Shown here: positions 22,144 through 35,595 of the stretch, piece after piece | Layout of the letters: each line of letters opens with the position of its first letter | Numbering within the stretch: position 1 is the stretch's first letter | From: Stromatinia cepivora | Lineage: Eukaryota; Ascomycota; Leotiomycetes; Helotiales; Sclerotiniaceae | DNA length: 64,000 nucleotides | Assembly: GCA_014898415.1 (NCBI GenBank) | Contig: RCTD01000001.1 | Location: 3,224,001 to 3,288,000, forward strand | Direction of reading: 5' to 3' | The notes under the pieces: generated by a model | The model's input: only the letters and a program-made list of their open reading frames with translations | What the model was told of the DNA's origin: nothing | The model's database searches: none | Position numbers and translations under genes: made by a program

Positions 22144-25100
22144 TGTTGGAAATGAGGTCATCATAGGATTAAAATTGAGGTTACGAGACCACAATAGTGT
22201 ATAAACCATATTTAGGGATAATTTCAATTCTATTTTTATTAGAATTATAGATCTTTAGTTCAATCTATATAGTCAACAATATTATTACTTTCTATACCAA
22301 AAATTAATAAATTATAAAATCCGATTACATAATAGTAACTAGAAAATAAAGCAAATCGAAAAAGGATTAATATAATTAATAAAGATAGAATAGAATGAAA
22401 ATCAGAGTTTTTATATAATGTTATCGAAATAGAATTGAAATATAATAATACAGTTTATAATTTATAATATTATAAATCAAAACGGAAAGCAATCTATACA
22501 ATATCGATACAGAATTATAACAAAAACGAAGAGCAAGTTCGTATAATTATAAGAAAATATATTATAATACGATTTTACGAATTTTCTTATTGTTTTATTT
22601 TTATATTTCTTTATTATTCTAAATCTATTTATTATATATTTTTTTTTTTTTTTAAGATTATCTTAAAAATCTGAAGATTATCTTTGATATCCATCAAATA
22701 ACAAAAAACTTTTATAATATCGAAATCAAATAATTCTTCGAAGTTTGATCAAAATAATTATGAATAATGATTTAGATAAATAAAGATATAATTGAAAGAG
22801 AAAAGATGGTTTTATATAATTGATCAAATATTAAATGAATATATATAGATTATAGAATCCAATATAGTATTTGCTTATGAAATTAATGATTATATATATT
22901 ATAATATCAAATTGAAATCGGAATATTTAAAGGATAAAATAAATGTATTATTATATATTTGTATAATATTCAATAATAATAATGAAATCTTTATTGATGA
23001 ATATTTAATAATATATATACTTTGAAAATACTTTAAATCAAAATATATCAAAATCAATATAATTATAATTAATATATATATAATAATAATCCAAAACTTT
23101 AAATTCTAATTTAATATTTATTCTGATATAATCATTATCGAAATCTAGAACAAATTGAAAAAGTATAAAAGGAAATTAGGAATTATAAATAAAAGCTATT
23201 AATCAATATATCAAGATATTATTTTGTTTTTGGTTTTAATATATAATCTTTCAATCGATTATTAAAAAATAATAAATATATTAGATATCCAAACCAATCT
23301 TAATATCGATAATAAGATCAAGTATTTATAGATTAAGAAACTTCATTTTAAAAATAAATCAAAATTAATATAAATTACGAAAGGATTTAAATATACTTTT
23401 CAACATCAAGAATCAGATTTCGAAATTCCAAATAATATTTACAATCTATATTAAAAGAAAAATCATTATATATAAAACTATCTGTATTTAATATAAATCA
23501 ACAAACTTCTTTATAATTATTTTTATCATCAAAAAAAAAAAGAATTATTGAATCCGAAAAAGATTTATTTTAATAAAAAAGACTAAATATATTCTATTAA
23601 TAATATCTTTAAATTAAATTCCAATATTAAAAATATAATAAAGAAAGATTATAATTTGATAAAGGAAATTATTAATAAGACTTTCTTTAGCAAATGGTAT
23701 ACTAATATAGGTATTTTTTTATATATATTTAATCAATCTTCATTATTTAGATTAATAAAATTTATTATTAAATGAAAAATAAAGATTAATAAAGAAATAA
23801 TATATTATTGTTATTAAAATTTAATAAATATAATATACAAAAATGATTCTAAAATACTATTTTCAAATATATTATATATATTAAGGCTAAAAATAAACTT
23901 GTTATCAAAAAAAAGGATTTATGAAACAAAACTGTAAGAAGAATTCAATTTTTATTATATATATTTCAAAAAGGATAATAAGGAAATTATTTATATTAGA
24001 ATGTAAGATGGAATATATATGGTTTTATATATAATCAAAGGATATAAGGATATAATTCTTTATTCTAATGTATATCAAAATGATTAGAAAAAAAACTTTT
24101 CTTTAAAAATAATCGATAATATCAAAGATATCGATAACAAATTAATATTCAAGGAAAAAGAAAAATACCTATTATAGTATTAAAGATTCAATTATTTAGG
24201 TCCAAATAAAATCAAGAATTTATATAAGATATTTAATATAATCAAACTAATAAAGGTTTTAATTAAATTAGATATCTACAAAATATATATATTTATTAAG
24301 ATAATCAATTGTATTCCGAAACAATTGAATCTGTATAAATCAAAAAGATTCGAATTTATATATTTCGATATTACAAAATCATTTTCAAAATCGATTCAAA
24401 GAAATTATTATTTTATATTAATTATTAATAATTATATAAAAATAAATTGGATTATATTATTTAAATAAAAAAATGATATAATTCAAATATTGAAAACTTA
24501 GAAAAAGAAAATGGAATTAGTTATTGAAAAAAAGATTATTATAATTAGAATTAACAATATATCAGAACTTTTATAAATTATTTATAAATAATCATTAAGT
24601 ATATAATTCGAAATTATAATAATTGTTTTTTTATATCAAAACAAATCTGTAAAATGGAATATAAGAATTACAAAAATAAATATGAAAATAATGTTAAAAG
24701 AAGCTAAATTATTATTAGAATTTTGGGATAAAGTTGTAAAGTATAATACTTATATCAAAAATCATATTAATATTGATTCTGATATAAATAAAATAAATTG
24801 ATTCCTTATAAAAACTTTTATAAATATAATATTAAATATAAAGATATATAAAGTTTGGGGGAGCAAATGTTATATTTATATTAATTTTAAGATTATTCTG
24901 AAAGAATAAAGATACAATAAATTGTAGAATATTTTGAGAATCGGTGTATTTCTAGAATATTCAAAAGTTACAAATAAATATATCAAAATGTATTCTTTAG
25001 AATTAGATTATATATTTTGATTAAATAAAGTAATTATAAATGAATCTTATTGAAAAAGAGATTTGAATTTTAAATTAAAAAATTATGAATTAGATTTATA

Positions 25101-27631
25101 AAGAATAAAGAATATAGAACCAAATCGAAAATTTTGTAATAAATTGATAGTAAATAAGGTACCTTTTTTATTCTTAATATTAAATATAATATTTATATCA
25201 TTTTTGTTCCAAATATTCTTTTCAATAGATATTATATTGAATTCAATAATTATATCAAATACTCTAATTATTGAATTGAAATCAGATAAATTAGATATAT
25301 ATTAATATTAATATATAATAAAAATAAAAATAACAATATTTAAAAAACAAATCAAGAATTTTCTTTCAAAAATATTTCAAATATCGAATTTATCATTTTA
25401 AAAAATATAATCCAAAAATCAATTTTTGTAAACCCTGAATCTATACCAAAAACAAAATTTAAAATTGTTTTAAATTTTGTTGATAAATTTATTTCAATAA
25501 AATCAAAAAACAAAATAAATCTATAATTATTTGAAATCGAATAAAAGGATAAAATAGATCTTGAAAATAAACCCCTAAAATATTTAATACGAAAACGGAA
25601 AAGAAATATAAAATAAAATCCTGAAGAAAACAGAAAAGTAAGATTATAAAAATATTAATTATAATATTTATATAAATTAAAATTTAAGAAAATATAGAAT
25701 ATATTATAATTATAATCCTAATCATTTACAAAATGAATCTTTATATCAAAGATAAAATTGTTTCAGATTTTATGATTTTGTTGATAAATATAAATAATAC
25801 AGAAAATATAATATATCCAACCAAAAAAATTCTGGGAATTAAAATATCAAGAATTTATAAAAAAATAATATCGGATCGAAAATATTCTAAAAAATAAAAG
25901 AAAATTATTCAAAAGGAAATTATATCTTTGATTCAAAATAATACTTAAAAAAAATATATATTCCTTAAAAAAAGTAATCTGATTTCAATAAAATAAATAT
26001 TTACAATTAAAATTAAAAATAATAAAATAGAATAATTTAAAATAAAATTAATAATTCAAGGATTCAATTAAATATTAGAAAAAAATTACAACGAAATATT
26101 TGTATCAACAATAAAATTAAATATATTTAGATTATTCCTAATTATTATTATAAAGGAAAATTTAGAATATTTATATTTCGATATTAAAAACACTTTTATC
26201 AAATCATATTTAAAGAAAAAGATCTACCTCGAATTATTTTAAGATATCAAAATCAAAAAGGGATATATATTACAAATTCTACAAAATCTATATAATTTAA
26301 AACAAATTGGAAAAAACTGGAATTTATTATTGAAGAAAGAACTTTTAGGTATAGATTTTGTATAAAATTTGGTAGATCCATATTTGTATATATTCAAAAA
26401 TTATAATATAATATTACTGATATATATCAATAATATTGTTATTATATTATATATATCATTGTAAATCATTTAATTCAATGAAAAACTATCGATTTATTTT
26501 AATATTAAGAATTTAAAGAAGATTAATAAAATCCTAAATATTAAAATCATTTATAATAAAAAAATATATATATTAATTATAAATCAAAAAGAATATTTCA
26601 ATATTATATTAATCAAATACAATATTATATATAAACAACATCAAATCAAAAAACTATTAATAATGAATTATATCCATCTCCAATTAACAATTGATAATAA
26701 TGAACTAATAGATATAAATGAATATCAATAACAAATAAAAAATATGATTTATTTAATAATATATATTCGATTAAATATAGCATTCTTAATTGAAAGATTT
26801 TTATAATTTATAGCAAAATCAACAAAATATTATATTATAACTTTAAAAAATCTGATATAATATTTACAATCAATAATCAAATAGAAGTTATAATTCGGAT
26901 CAAAAAAAATATAATCTAATATTTATAAAAAATATAATATATTTAATAATACAATAAAGATATATACAGATATAAATTAAACTAATGATAAATATAATCG
27001 AAAAAGTATTTCAAAAGGAATTGTAATATTTTATAGAAATTTTATATTATAGATTAATAAGAAACAAATATCTATAACTATTTCTAGTATAGAATTAGAA
27101 TATATTGTAATAGTAATGTTTATCAAATAAAAGAAATGGGTTATACAAATACTTAAAGATTTATTCAAATCAAATTATATTAAAAAGAACAGAGATACAA
27201 TTTAAATATTTGATAATAATCAAGATACTTTAATTTTAATTAAGAATCTATATTTGTATAAATAATTCAAATATATAAATATCAATTATCATTTTATCAA
27301 AAATTTAATAGAAAAGAAAAAAATTGTTATTAATTATATCAATATATACAATATAATTGTTAACAAAATAACGAAACCTTATATAAGAATTACTTTCGAA
27401 AAATTCAAGAAAATATTAGAATTAATAGTTTAAAAGAATCGAATAGGATATCCTTAATAAAGAAATATTGGAAATAAGGTTATTATAGGATTAGAATTGA
27501 GATTATAAAATCACAATAATGTACAGATCATATTTGGGGATAATTTCAATTCTATTTTTATTAGAATTATAAATCCTTAATTCAATTTATATAGTTAATA
27601 ATACTACTATTTCCTGTACCAAAAGTTAACA
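22144..27631 (+). mobile_element. Copia element C1, inserted in C2
   Basis: A 5488-bp element in the orientation opposite to C2, with 166-bp LTRs at 22144-22309 and 27466-27631. The target duplication is CTATT (22139-22143) on the left and TTATT (27632-27636) on the right, differing by one C-to-T. The joined flanks match the uninterrupted sequence in C4 near 35930. It belongs to the same family as C2, C3 and C4 and is heavily mutated; the right LTR begins TATTGG instead of TGTTGG. Confidence 0.93.
22310..27450 (+). pseudogene. C1 gag-pol remnant
   Basis: Plus-strand Copia polyprotein broken by many stops. The clearest part is the reverse transcriptase at about 26110-26460: FDIKNTFIKSYLKKKIYLE, then LQNLYNLKQIGKNWN (usual LYGLKQ..R.W), then IYINNIVI, where the catalytic YVDD has become YINN through G-to-A changes. 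The C-terminal RNase H region follows to about 27420. With both catalytic Asp codons changed it is non-functional. Confidence 0.85.
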
Positions 27632-27636
27632 TTATT

Positions 27637-30600
27637 TCTCTTATTTGATGAATATTGTTATTACAATATATTCTGATTTTATATTAAAGATAACTATAGA
27701 TATTTGTTTTTTGTTAATTTATAATATAAAGTTTTTATAGAATATCATAATTCCCTTTGAAATATTTTTCTGGTTATATTTATTATTAATTCAATCTATA
27801 TTTGTATATATTTTTATTGTATTATTAAGTATATTATATTCTTTGTAAATATCAAATTATATTTCTTTTGGCTTGAATTATAGTTTCTATTTGATTATTG
27901 ATTATAAATATTGTATCAGATTTTTCAAAGTTATAATATAATATTTTATTGGTTTTGTTATAAATTATGAAAATCTTTCAATTGAGAATATTATATCTGA
28001 TTGAATATATATTATTGAATAAATTATATTTTTTATTTATTATTGATATTCGTTTATATTTATTAGTTTATTGTTATTAATTGTTAGCCGGAAATAGATA
28101 TAATCCATTATTGATAGTTTCTTGATTTAATATTGTTTATATATAATATTATATTTGATTAGTATAATATTGAAATATTCTTTTTGATTTATAATTAATA
28201 TATATACTTTTCTATTGTAAATGATTTTAATATTTAAGATTTTATTAATCTCTTTTAGATTTTTGGTATTAAAACAGACCGATAGTTTTTTATCGAATTA
28301 AATGATTTACAATGATATATATAATATAATAATAATATTATCGATATATATTAATAATATCATATTATAGTCTTTGGATATATATAAATATGGGTCTATT
28401 AAACTTTATACAAAATCTATACCTAAAAATTCTTTTTTCAATAATAAACTTCAATTCCTTTTAATTTACTTCAAATTATATAGATTTTGTAAAACTTATA
28501 ATATATATCCCTTTTTGATTTTGATATTTTGAAATAATTTGAAATAGATTTCTTTTTTCAAATATGATTCAGTAAAAGCATTTTTGATATCGAAATATAA
28601 ATATTCCAAATTTTCTTTTGTAATAATAATTAAAAATAATCTGAATATATTTAATTTCATTATTGATATAAACATTTCATTGTAATTTTTTTCTAATACC
28701 TAATTAAATCTTCGAATTATTAATTTTACTTTGAATCGTTCTATTTTGTTATTTTTGGTTTTAATTGTAAATATTCATTTTGTTGAAACTAAATTACTTT
28801 TTTTAAGAAATATATATTCTTTTTAAGTATTATTTTAAATTAAAAATATAATTTCTTTTTGGATGATTTTCTTTCATTTTTCAAAGTATTTTTGATTCGA
28901 TATTATTTCTTTATAAGTTCTTAATATTTTGATTTCCAGAATTTCTTTGATTAAATATACTATATTTTTTATATTATTTATATCTATCAATAAAATTATA
29001 AAATCTAAAACAATTTTGTTTTTGATATAAAGGTTTATTTTGTAAATAATTAAAATCGTAATTATAATATATTCTATACTTTTTTGAGTTTTGGTCTATA
29101 TAGATATTACAATCAATACTTTTATAATTTTGTTTTTTTGTTTTTTTTTAGGATTTTATTTTCTATCTTTTTTCTATTTTCGTATTAAATATTTTGAAGG
29201 TTTGTTTTTAAAATCTATTTTATTTTTTTGTTCAATTTTAAATGATTATAGATTTATTTTGTTTTTTGATTTTGTTAAAATAGATTTATTAACAAAATTT
29301 AAGATAATTTTAAATTTTATTTTTGATATAGATTCAAAGTTTACAAAAGTTGATTTTTGAATTGGATTTTTTGAAATAATAGATTCGATATTTGAAGTAT
29401 TTTTGGAAAAAGATTCTTGATTTGTTTTCTAAATATTGTTATTTTCATTTTCATTATATATTGATATTGATATATCTAATTTATTTGATTTCAATTCGAT
29501 AATTAAGATGTTTGATATAATTATTGAATTCAGTATAATATTTATTAAAAAGAATATTTGAAATGAAGATGATATAAATATCACATTTAATATTGAAAAT
29601 AGAAAAGATATTTTATTTATTACTGATTTATTATAAGATCTTCGATTTGGTTTTATATTTTTTGTTCTTTATAAACTTGATTTATAATTTCTTAATTTAA
29701 AATTCAAATCTCCTTTTTGATAAGATTTATCTATAATTACTTTATTTGATTGAAATATATAATCTAATTTTGAAGAATATATTTTGATATATTTATTTGT
29801 AATTTTTGAGTATCTTAAGAATATATTGATTTCGAAGTGTTCTGCAATTTGTTATATCTTTGTCCTTTTAGAATAATCTTGAAATTAATATAAATGTAAT
29901 ATTTGCTCCTTTAGATTTTGTATATCTTTATATTTGATATTATATTTGTAAAAGCTTTTATAGAGGATCGATTTATTTTATTTATATCAAGATCAATATT
30001 AATATGATTTTTGATATAAATATTATATTTTATAATTTCGTTTCAAAATTCTAATAATAATCTAATTTCTTTTAATATTATTTTTATATTTATTTTTGTA
30101 ATTCTTATATTCTGTTTTATAGATTTATTTTAATATAAGAAAGTAATTGTTGTAATTTCGGATTATATATTTGATGATTATTTATAAATAGTTTATAGGA
30201 ATTCTAATATATTATCAATTCTAATTATAATAATCTTTTCTTTAATAATTAATTCTATTTCCTTTTTCCAAATTTTCAATATTTGAATTATATTATCTTT
30301 TTGTTTAAATAATATAATCCAATTTATTTTTATATAATTATCAATAATTAATATAAAATAACAATTCCCTCAAATCGATTTTGGAAATAATTCTACAATA
30401 TCGAAATATATAAATTTGAATCTTTTTGATTTATACAAACTCAATTGCTTCAAAATATGATTAATTATTTTGATAAATATATATACTTTATAAATATCTA
30501 ATTTAATTAAGATCTTTATTAATTTGATTATATTAAATATCTTATATAAATTCTTGATTTTATTTAAATCTAAATAATTGAATCTTTGATATTATAATAA

Positions 30601-32435
30601 ATATCTTTTTTTCTTTTTAAATATTAATTCGTTATTGATATTTTTAATACTATCGATTATCTTTAAAGAAAAGTCTTTTTTCTAATCATTTTGATATATA
30701 TTAAAACAGAAAATTGTATCCTTATATCCTTTGATTATATATAAAATCATATATATTCTATCTTATATTCTAATACAGATAATTTTCTTATTATCTTTCT
30801 TAAAATATATATAATAAAAATTGAATTCCCTTTACAATCCTATTTCATAAATCCTTTTTTTTAATAATAAATTTACTTTTAATCTTAATATATATAATAT
30901 ATTTGAAAATAGTATTTTAAAATTATCTTTATATATTATATTCATTAAACTTTAATAATGATAATATATTATTTCTTTATCAATCTTTATTCTTCATTTA
31001 ACAATAAATTCTATTAATTTGAATAATAAAGATTGGTCAAATATATATAAAGAAATGCTTATATCAATATATCATTTATTAAGGGAAATTTTATTAATGA
31101 TTTTTTTTGTTAAATTATAATCTTCTTTTATTATATTTTTAATATCGGAATCTAATTCAAAGATATTATTAGTAAAATATACTTAGTTTTTTTTGTTGAA
31201 ATGGATTTTCTTTGGATTTGGTGATTTTTTTTTCTTTTGATAATAAAGATAATTGCGAAAAAGTTTATTGATTTATATTAAATATAAACAATTTTATATA
31301 TAATAATTTTTTCTTTAATATAGATCATAAATATTGTTTGGGATTTCGAAATCTGATTCTTGATATTGAAAAGTGTATTTAAATCTTTTTGCAATTTGTA
31401 TTAACTTTAATTTATTTTTAAGATGAAATTCTTTAATTTGTAAATACTTGATTTTATCATCGATATTAAGACTAATTTGGATATTTAATATATTTATTAT
31501 TCCTTAATAATCGATTGAAAGATTATATATTAAAATCAAAAATAAAATAGTATTTTGATATATTAATCGATAATTTTTGTTTGTAATTCTTAATTTCCTT
31601 TTATATTTTTTTAATTTGTTTTAGATTTTGATAATAGTTATATTAGGATAAATATTAGATTGGAATTTGAAGTTCTGGATTATTATTATATATATATTAA
31701 TTATAATTGTATTGATTTTGATATATTTTGATTTAAAATATCTTTAGAATATATATATTGTTGAATATTCGTTGATGAAGGCTTTATTGTTATTATTGAA
31801 TATTATACAAATATATAATAATATATTCGTTTCGTTCTTTAAATATTCCGATTTCAATTCGATATTGTAATATATATAATCATTGATTTCGTAAACAGAT
31901 ATTATATTGGATTCTGTAATCTGTATATATTCGTTTAATATTTGATCAATTGTATAAAATTATTTTTTCCTTTTCAATTATATCTTTGTTTGTTTGAATT
32001 ATCATTTATAGTTATTTTGATCGAATTTCGAAAGATTATTTGATTTCGATATTATGAAGGTTTCTTATTGTTTGATGGGTATCGAAGATAGTCTTTAGGT
32101 TTTTAAAATAGTTTTAAAAAATATATAGTAAATAGGTTTAGGATAATAAAGAAATATAAAAATAAAACAATAAAAAAATTTATAAAATTATATTATAATA
32201 TATTTTCTTATAATTGTGCGAATTTGCTTTTTGCTTTTGTTATAATTCTGTATCAGTATTATACAGATTGTTTTCTGTTTTGGTTTATGATATTATAAAT
32301 TATAAACTGTATTATCGTATTTCAATTTTGCTTTGATAATATTATATAAAAATTTTGATTTTCATTTTGTTCTATTTCTATTAATTATATTAATACTTTT
32401 TCGATTTGTTTTGCTTTCTAATTATTATTGTATAA
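27637..32435 (-). pseudogene. C2 gag-pol remnant
   Basis: Minus-strand Copia polyprotein with numerous stops; the sequence is alignable along its length to C3 and C4. The reverse transcriptase lies around 28300-28850 and gag near 31600-32400. An open plus-strand frame at 29091-29360 is antisense to this region and is not a gene. The last part of the coding region is displaced by C1 to 21813-22143. Confidence 0.8.
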
Positions 32436-32450
32436 CCGGATCTTATAACC
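32436..32450 (-). promoter_or_regulatory. Primer-binding site of C2
   Basis: Directly internal to the 5' LTR. The plus-strand sequence CCGGATCTTATAACC (TCTCATAAC in C4) resembles the 5' half of a methionine tRNA up to its CAU anticodon loop, so the minus strand could pair with such a half-tRNA. Known for Drosophila copia; inferred here. Confidence 0.55.
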
Positions 32451-32621
32451 TGTTAACTTTTGATACAGGAAGTAGTAGTATTATTGATTATATAGATTGA
32501 ACTAAGGATCTATAATTCTAATAGGAGTAGAATTGAGGTTATCCCCAAATATGGTCTGTGCACCATTGTGATCACGTGACCTCAATTCTAATCCTATGAT
32601 GGCCTCATTTCCAACATATTA

Positions 32622-34414
32622 TTTATATAATTATAATTATCCTTTCCATTTTTATAAAGTTTTATCCAATCAATTAATCGATTGAAAGAATCAGACAATA
32701 TTAGATTAACCAAATGAAAATCGTATAGAAAGTATAATAATATTTTAAAATCGGAAATAGAATATCAAATGAAATCAGTATTGTTATTAAATTATAAGAT
32801 TCTATATAATAGAGTTTTTTATACTTTTTTTATTATTAAAATCTTCTTTACTTTTTATTCCGAATCATTAATTATATTAATAAACAGAAATAATTCAAAT
32901 ATTTAATCAAAAAAAGGATCGTTATATACTTTATATAATTAATCTGAAAGGAAAACAGAATGAATTTTCATTATAATCAGGAATTCGAATTTGAAAAAAT
33001 TCCCAGATCAACCAATGATCTTAAATCTTCCTTAAATCAGGAAATTCAGCTTTTTGAATAGTTTCTGAATAAAGTAACTCTTCACATTGAACCATATATA
33101 ATTTCCAATATCGAAATCGATCTTACATCGATAAGCATTTATGGATTTCGATATTTTGGCTTGAGTATATAATAAACCTTTTTTTATTTGTACAAAAGCT
33201 AATCTATTATATTCTATATATATACAAATATTATACACATTTATATTATCTATTGATTTACTAGCATCTTCCTTCCATTCCCATACACATTTCGATGTAT
33301 ACCTGTATAGGGTTTTATAGAATATAAACTTTTTTAAGAAGTTATATAAAAGAGTAAATTACACGTAATCCATTATAGATAGAAATTCTAATCAATCGTT
33401 TTGATAATAGCTAATAAACAATCTTAACTATTGTTAAAGGTATTGATTATAGATCTCAATTTGATTATTGATTTAAGGATAATAAGTAATAAATAGTTTA
33501 AGATTAATTCCTAGGATTTGATTGAATTCCTTTTAGAATTGTAATATAAATTGAGGGCTACAATTTGATATTATAATATCGAAGGGATTATAATATCGAT
33601 ATATATAATAAAGATATAATTATATTTGAATTCGAGTATCGATTGATTTGTAATAAGATATAGAGATAGTTTGTTTCGTTAATCGATCAATAATGATTAA
33701 AATGTTGTTATATTTATATTTATCTTTATTAAAACTATAATAATTCATAATGATATATTATTATACTCGATTAGGAATCAAAAATGAATACAATAAATTA
33801 GGGGTATAATTATATAAAATAGAATTATATTTGCAAATATAATAATATTATTAAGATAATAAAAAGTAGATTTTATTTATATCAAAATAAATAATAGAAA
33901 CGGAATTATAAACTTTACAAATCAGATAAATTCGAAAGTTGTTGATATTGGGTATTATTAAATGGTTATTGTAAAATAAGAGATCATTTTGGAATAATAT
34001 ATGCTTATGATTTTGAGTAATTTGTATTCTAAATGCTAATAAATTATTTATAGTTTTATTTATTTCAATGATATAATTAATTAGATTGAATCGAGGAATG
34101 ATTTTATTCAAATCGATACTAATAATTATTATTTTGTTTGAATAATATCTTTATAAAACTTCTTTTATAATTTCAGTATTAATTTGATTATCTTTAATAA
34201 ATTATTAAAAACGATTTTTTTTTTAATATAATTCTGAAAATCCAATTTGTTGGTTTAATAAATTAAAGCATTAATAAAAGAATTATTTTTTTTAGAATAA
34301 TATATAATAATGAAGTTATAATTGATTAATACTTTTATTTAACGAATTTATTGGATATTGAAAGTTTTGATAATTATGAAATATTCGAAGATTTTGTAAT
34401 CGATATAAATCTTG
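32622..34414 (-). pseudogene. D integrase region remnant
   Basis: Middle piece of the Gypsy polyprotein. At 34111-33851 the frame reads ILFQNDLLFYNNHLIIPNI and then LICKVYNSVS, the stretch that precedes and enters the integrase zinc-binding (HHCC) domain (usual DGLLYYNNRLIVP...L..E.HDS). At 33238-33032 it reads SINAYRCKIDFDIGNYIWF, matching the C-terminal integrase motif (YAN..R....F.VGD.VWL). The catalytic core between them is degraded. Confidence 0.8.
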
Positions 34415-34585
34415 ATTTTTGTTAACTTTTGGTGCAGGAAGTAGTAGTATTGTTGACTATATAGGTTGAATTAAGGATCTATTATTCTAGTAGGAGTAGA
34501 ATTGAGGTTATTCTTAAATATAATCTGTATATCATTGTAATCATGTGATTTCAATTTTAATTCTATAATAGTTTTATTTCTAATA

Positions 34586-35424
34586 CTCCTTTATTAAAGA
34601 TATTCTATTCGATTCTTCTAAATTATTAATTCTAATATTTTCTTGAACTTTTCGAAAACAATTCTTATATAAAACTTCGTTATTTTATTAACAATTATAT
34701 TATATATATTGATATAATTAATAACGATTTTCTTCTTTTTTGTTAAATCCTTAATAAAATAATAATTAATATCTATATATTTGGATTGTTTATATAAATA
34801 TAGATTTTTGATTAAAACTAAAGTATCTTAATTGTTATTAAATATTTGAATTGTATCTTTATTCTTTTCAATATAATTTGATTTGAATAGATCTTTGAAT
34901 ATTTGTATAATCCATTTCCCTTATTTAATGAATATTACTATTACAATATATTCTGATTCTATATTAAAGATAATTATAAATATTTGTTTTTTATTAATCT
35001 ACAATATAAAACCTCTATAAAATATCACAATTCCCCTTGAAACATTTTTCCGGTTATATTTGTTATTAACCTAATTTATATTTATATATATCTTTATTAT
35101 ATTATCAAATATATTATATTCTTTATAGATATCAGATTATATTTTCTTTGATTTAAATTATAACTTCTATTTGATTATTGATCATAAATATTGTATCAAA
35201 TTCTTCAAAGCTATAATATAATGTTTTATTGGTTTTGCCATAAATTATGAAAATCTTCCAATTAAGAATATTATATTTGATTAAGTGTATATTATTAAAT
35301 GAATTACATTTCCTATTTGTTGTTAATATTCATTTATATCTGCCAATTCATCATTATCGATTACTAATCGAAGATAGATATAATCTATTATTGATAATTT
35401 CTTGATTTGATATTGTTCATATAT
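34586..35424 (-). pseudogene. C3 C-terminal pol remnant
   Basis: RNase H and the end of pol of C3 between its 3' LTR and the C4 insertion; aligns with 35596-36500 of C4 and with 27640-28200 of C2. Not open. Confidence 0.75.
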
Positions 35425-35595
35425 AATACTGTTAACTTTTGGTGCAGGAAATAGTAGTATTATTGATTATATAGGTTGAACTAAGGATCTATTATTCTAA
35501 TAGAAATAGAATTGAAATTATTCCCAAATATGGTCTGTGCATTATTGTAATCACATGATCTCAATTCTAATTCTATGATGGTTTCATTTTCAATA

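Larger units (their letters stand above)
21647..32616 (-). mobile_element. Copia element C2, inserted in D
   Basis: The 166-bp LTRs are at 32451-32616 (5') and 21647-21812 (3'); they start TGTTGGAAAT and end GTTAACA on the minus strand. TATTA at 21642-21646 and 32617-32621 is a perfect target duplication. The element is interrupted by C1 (22144-27631); without it C2 is 5477 bp. The minus strand carries gag-pol remnants: the reverse transcriptase region is about 28300-28850, and the C-terminal RNase H part is 27632-27950 continuing at 22143-21813. The LTR contains TCACGTGA at 32572-32579. Confidence 0.93.

Noticed and set aside
29091..29360. 89-codon plus-strand frame rich in Phe, Leu and Ile
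   Set aside because: Antisense to the C2 Copia polyprotein; the same antisense frame recurs at 38762-39031 and 43292-43582 in C4 and C3, so it is a shadow of pol.
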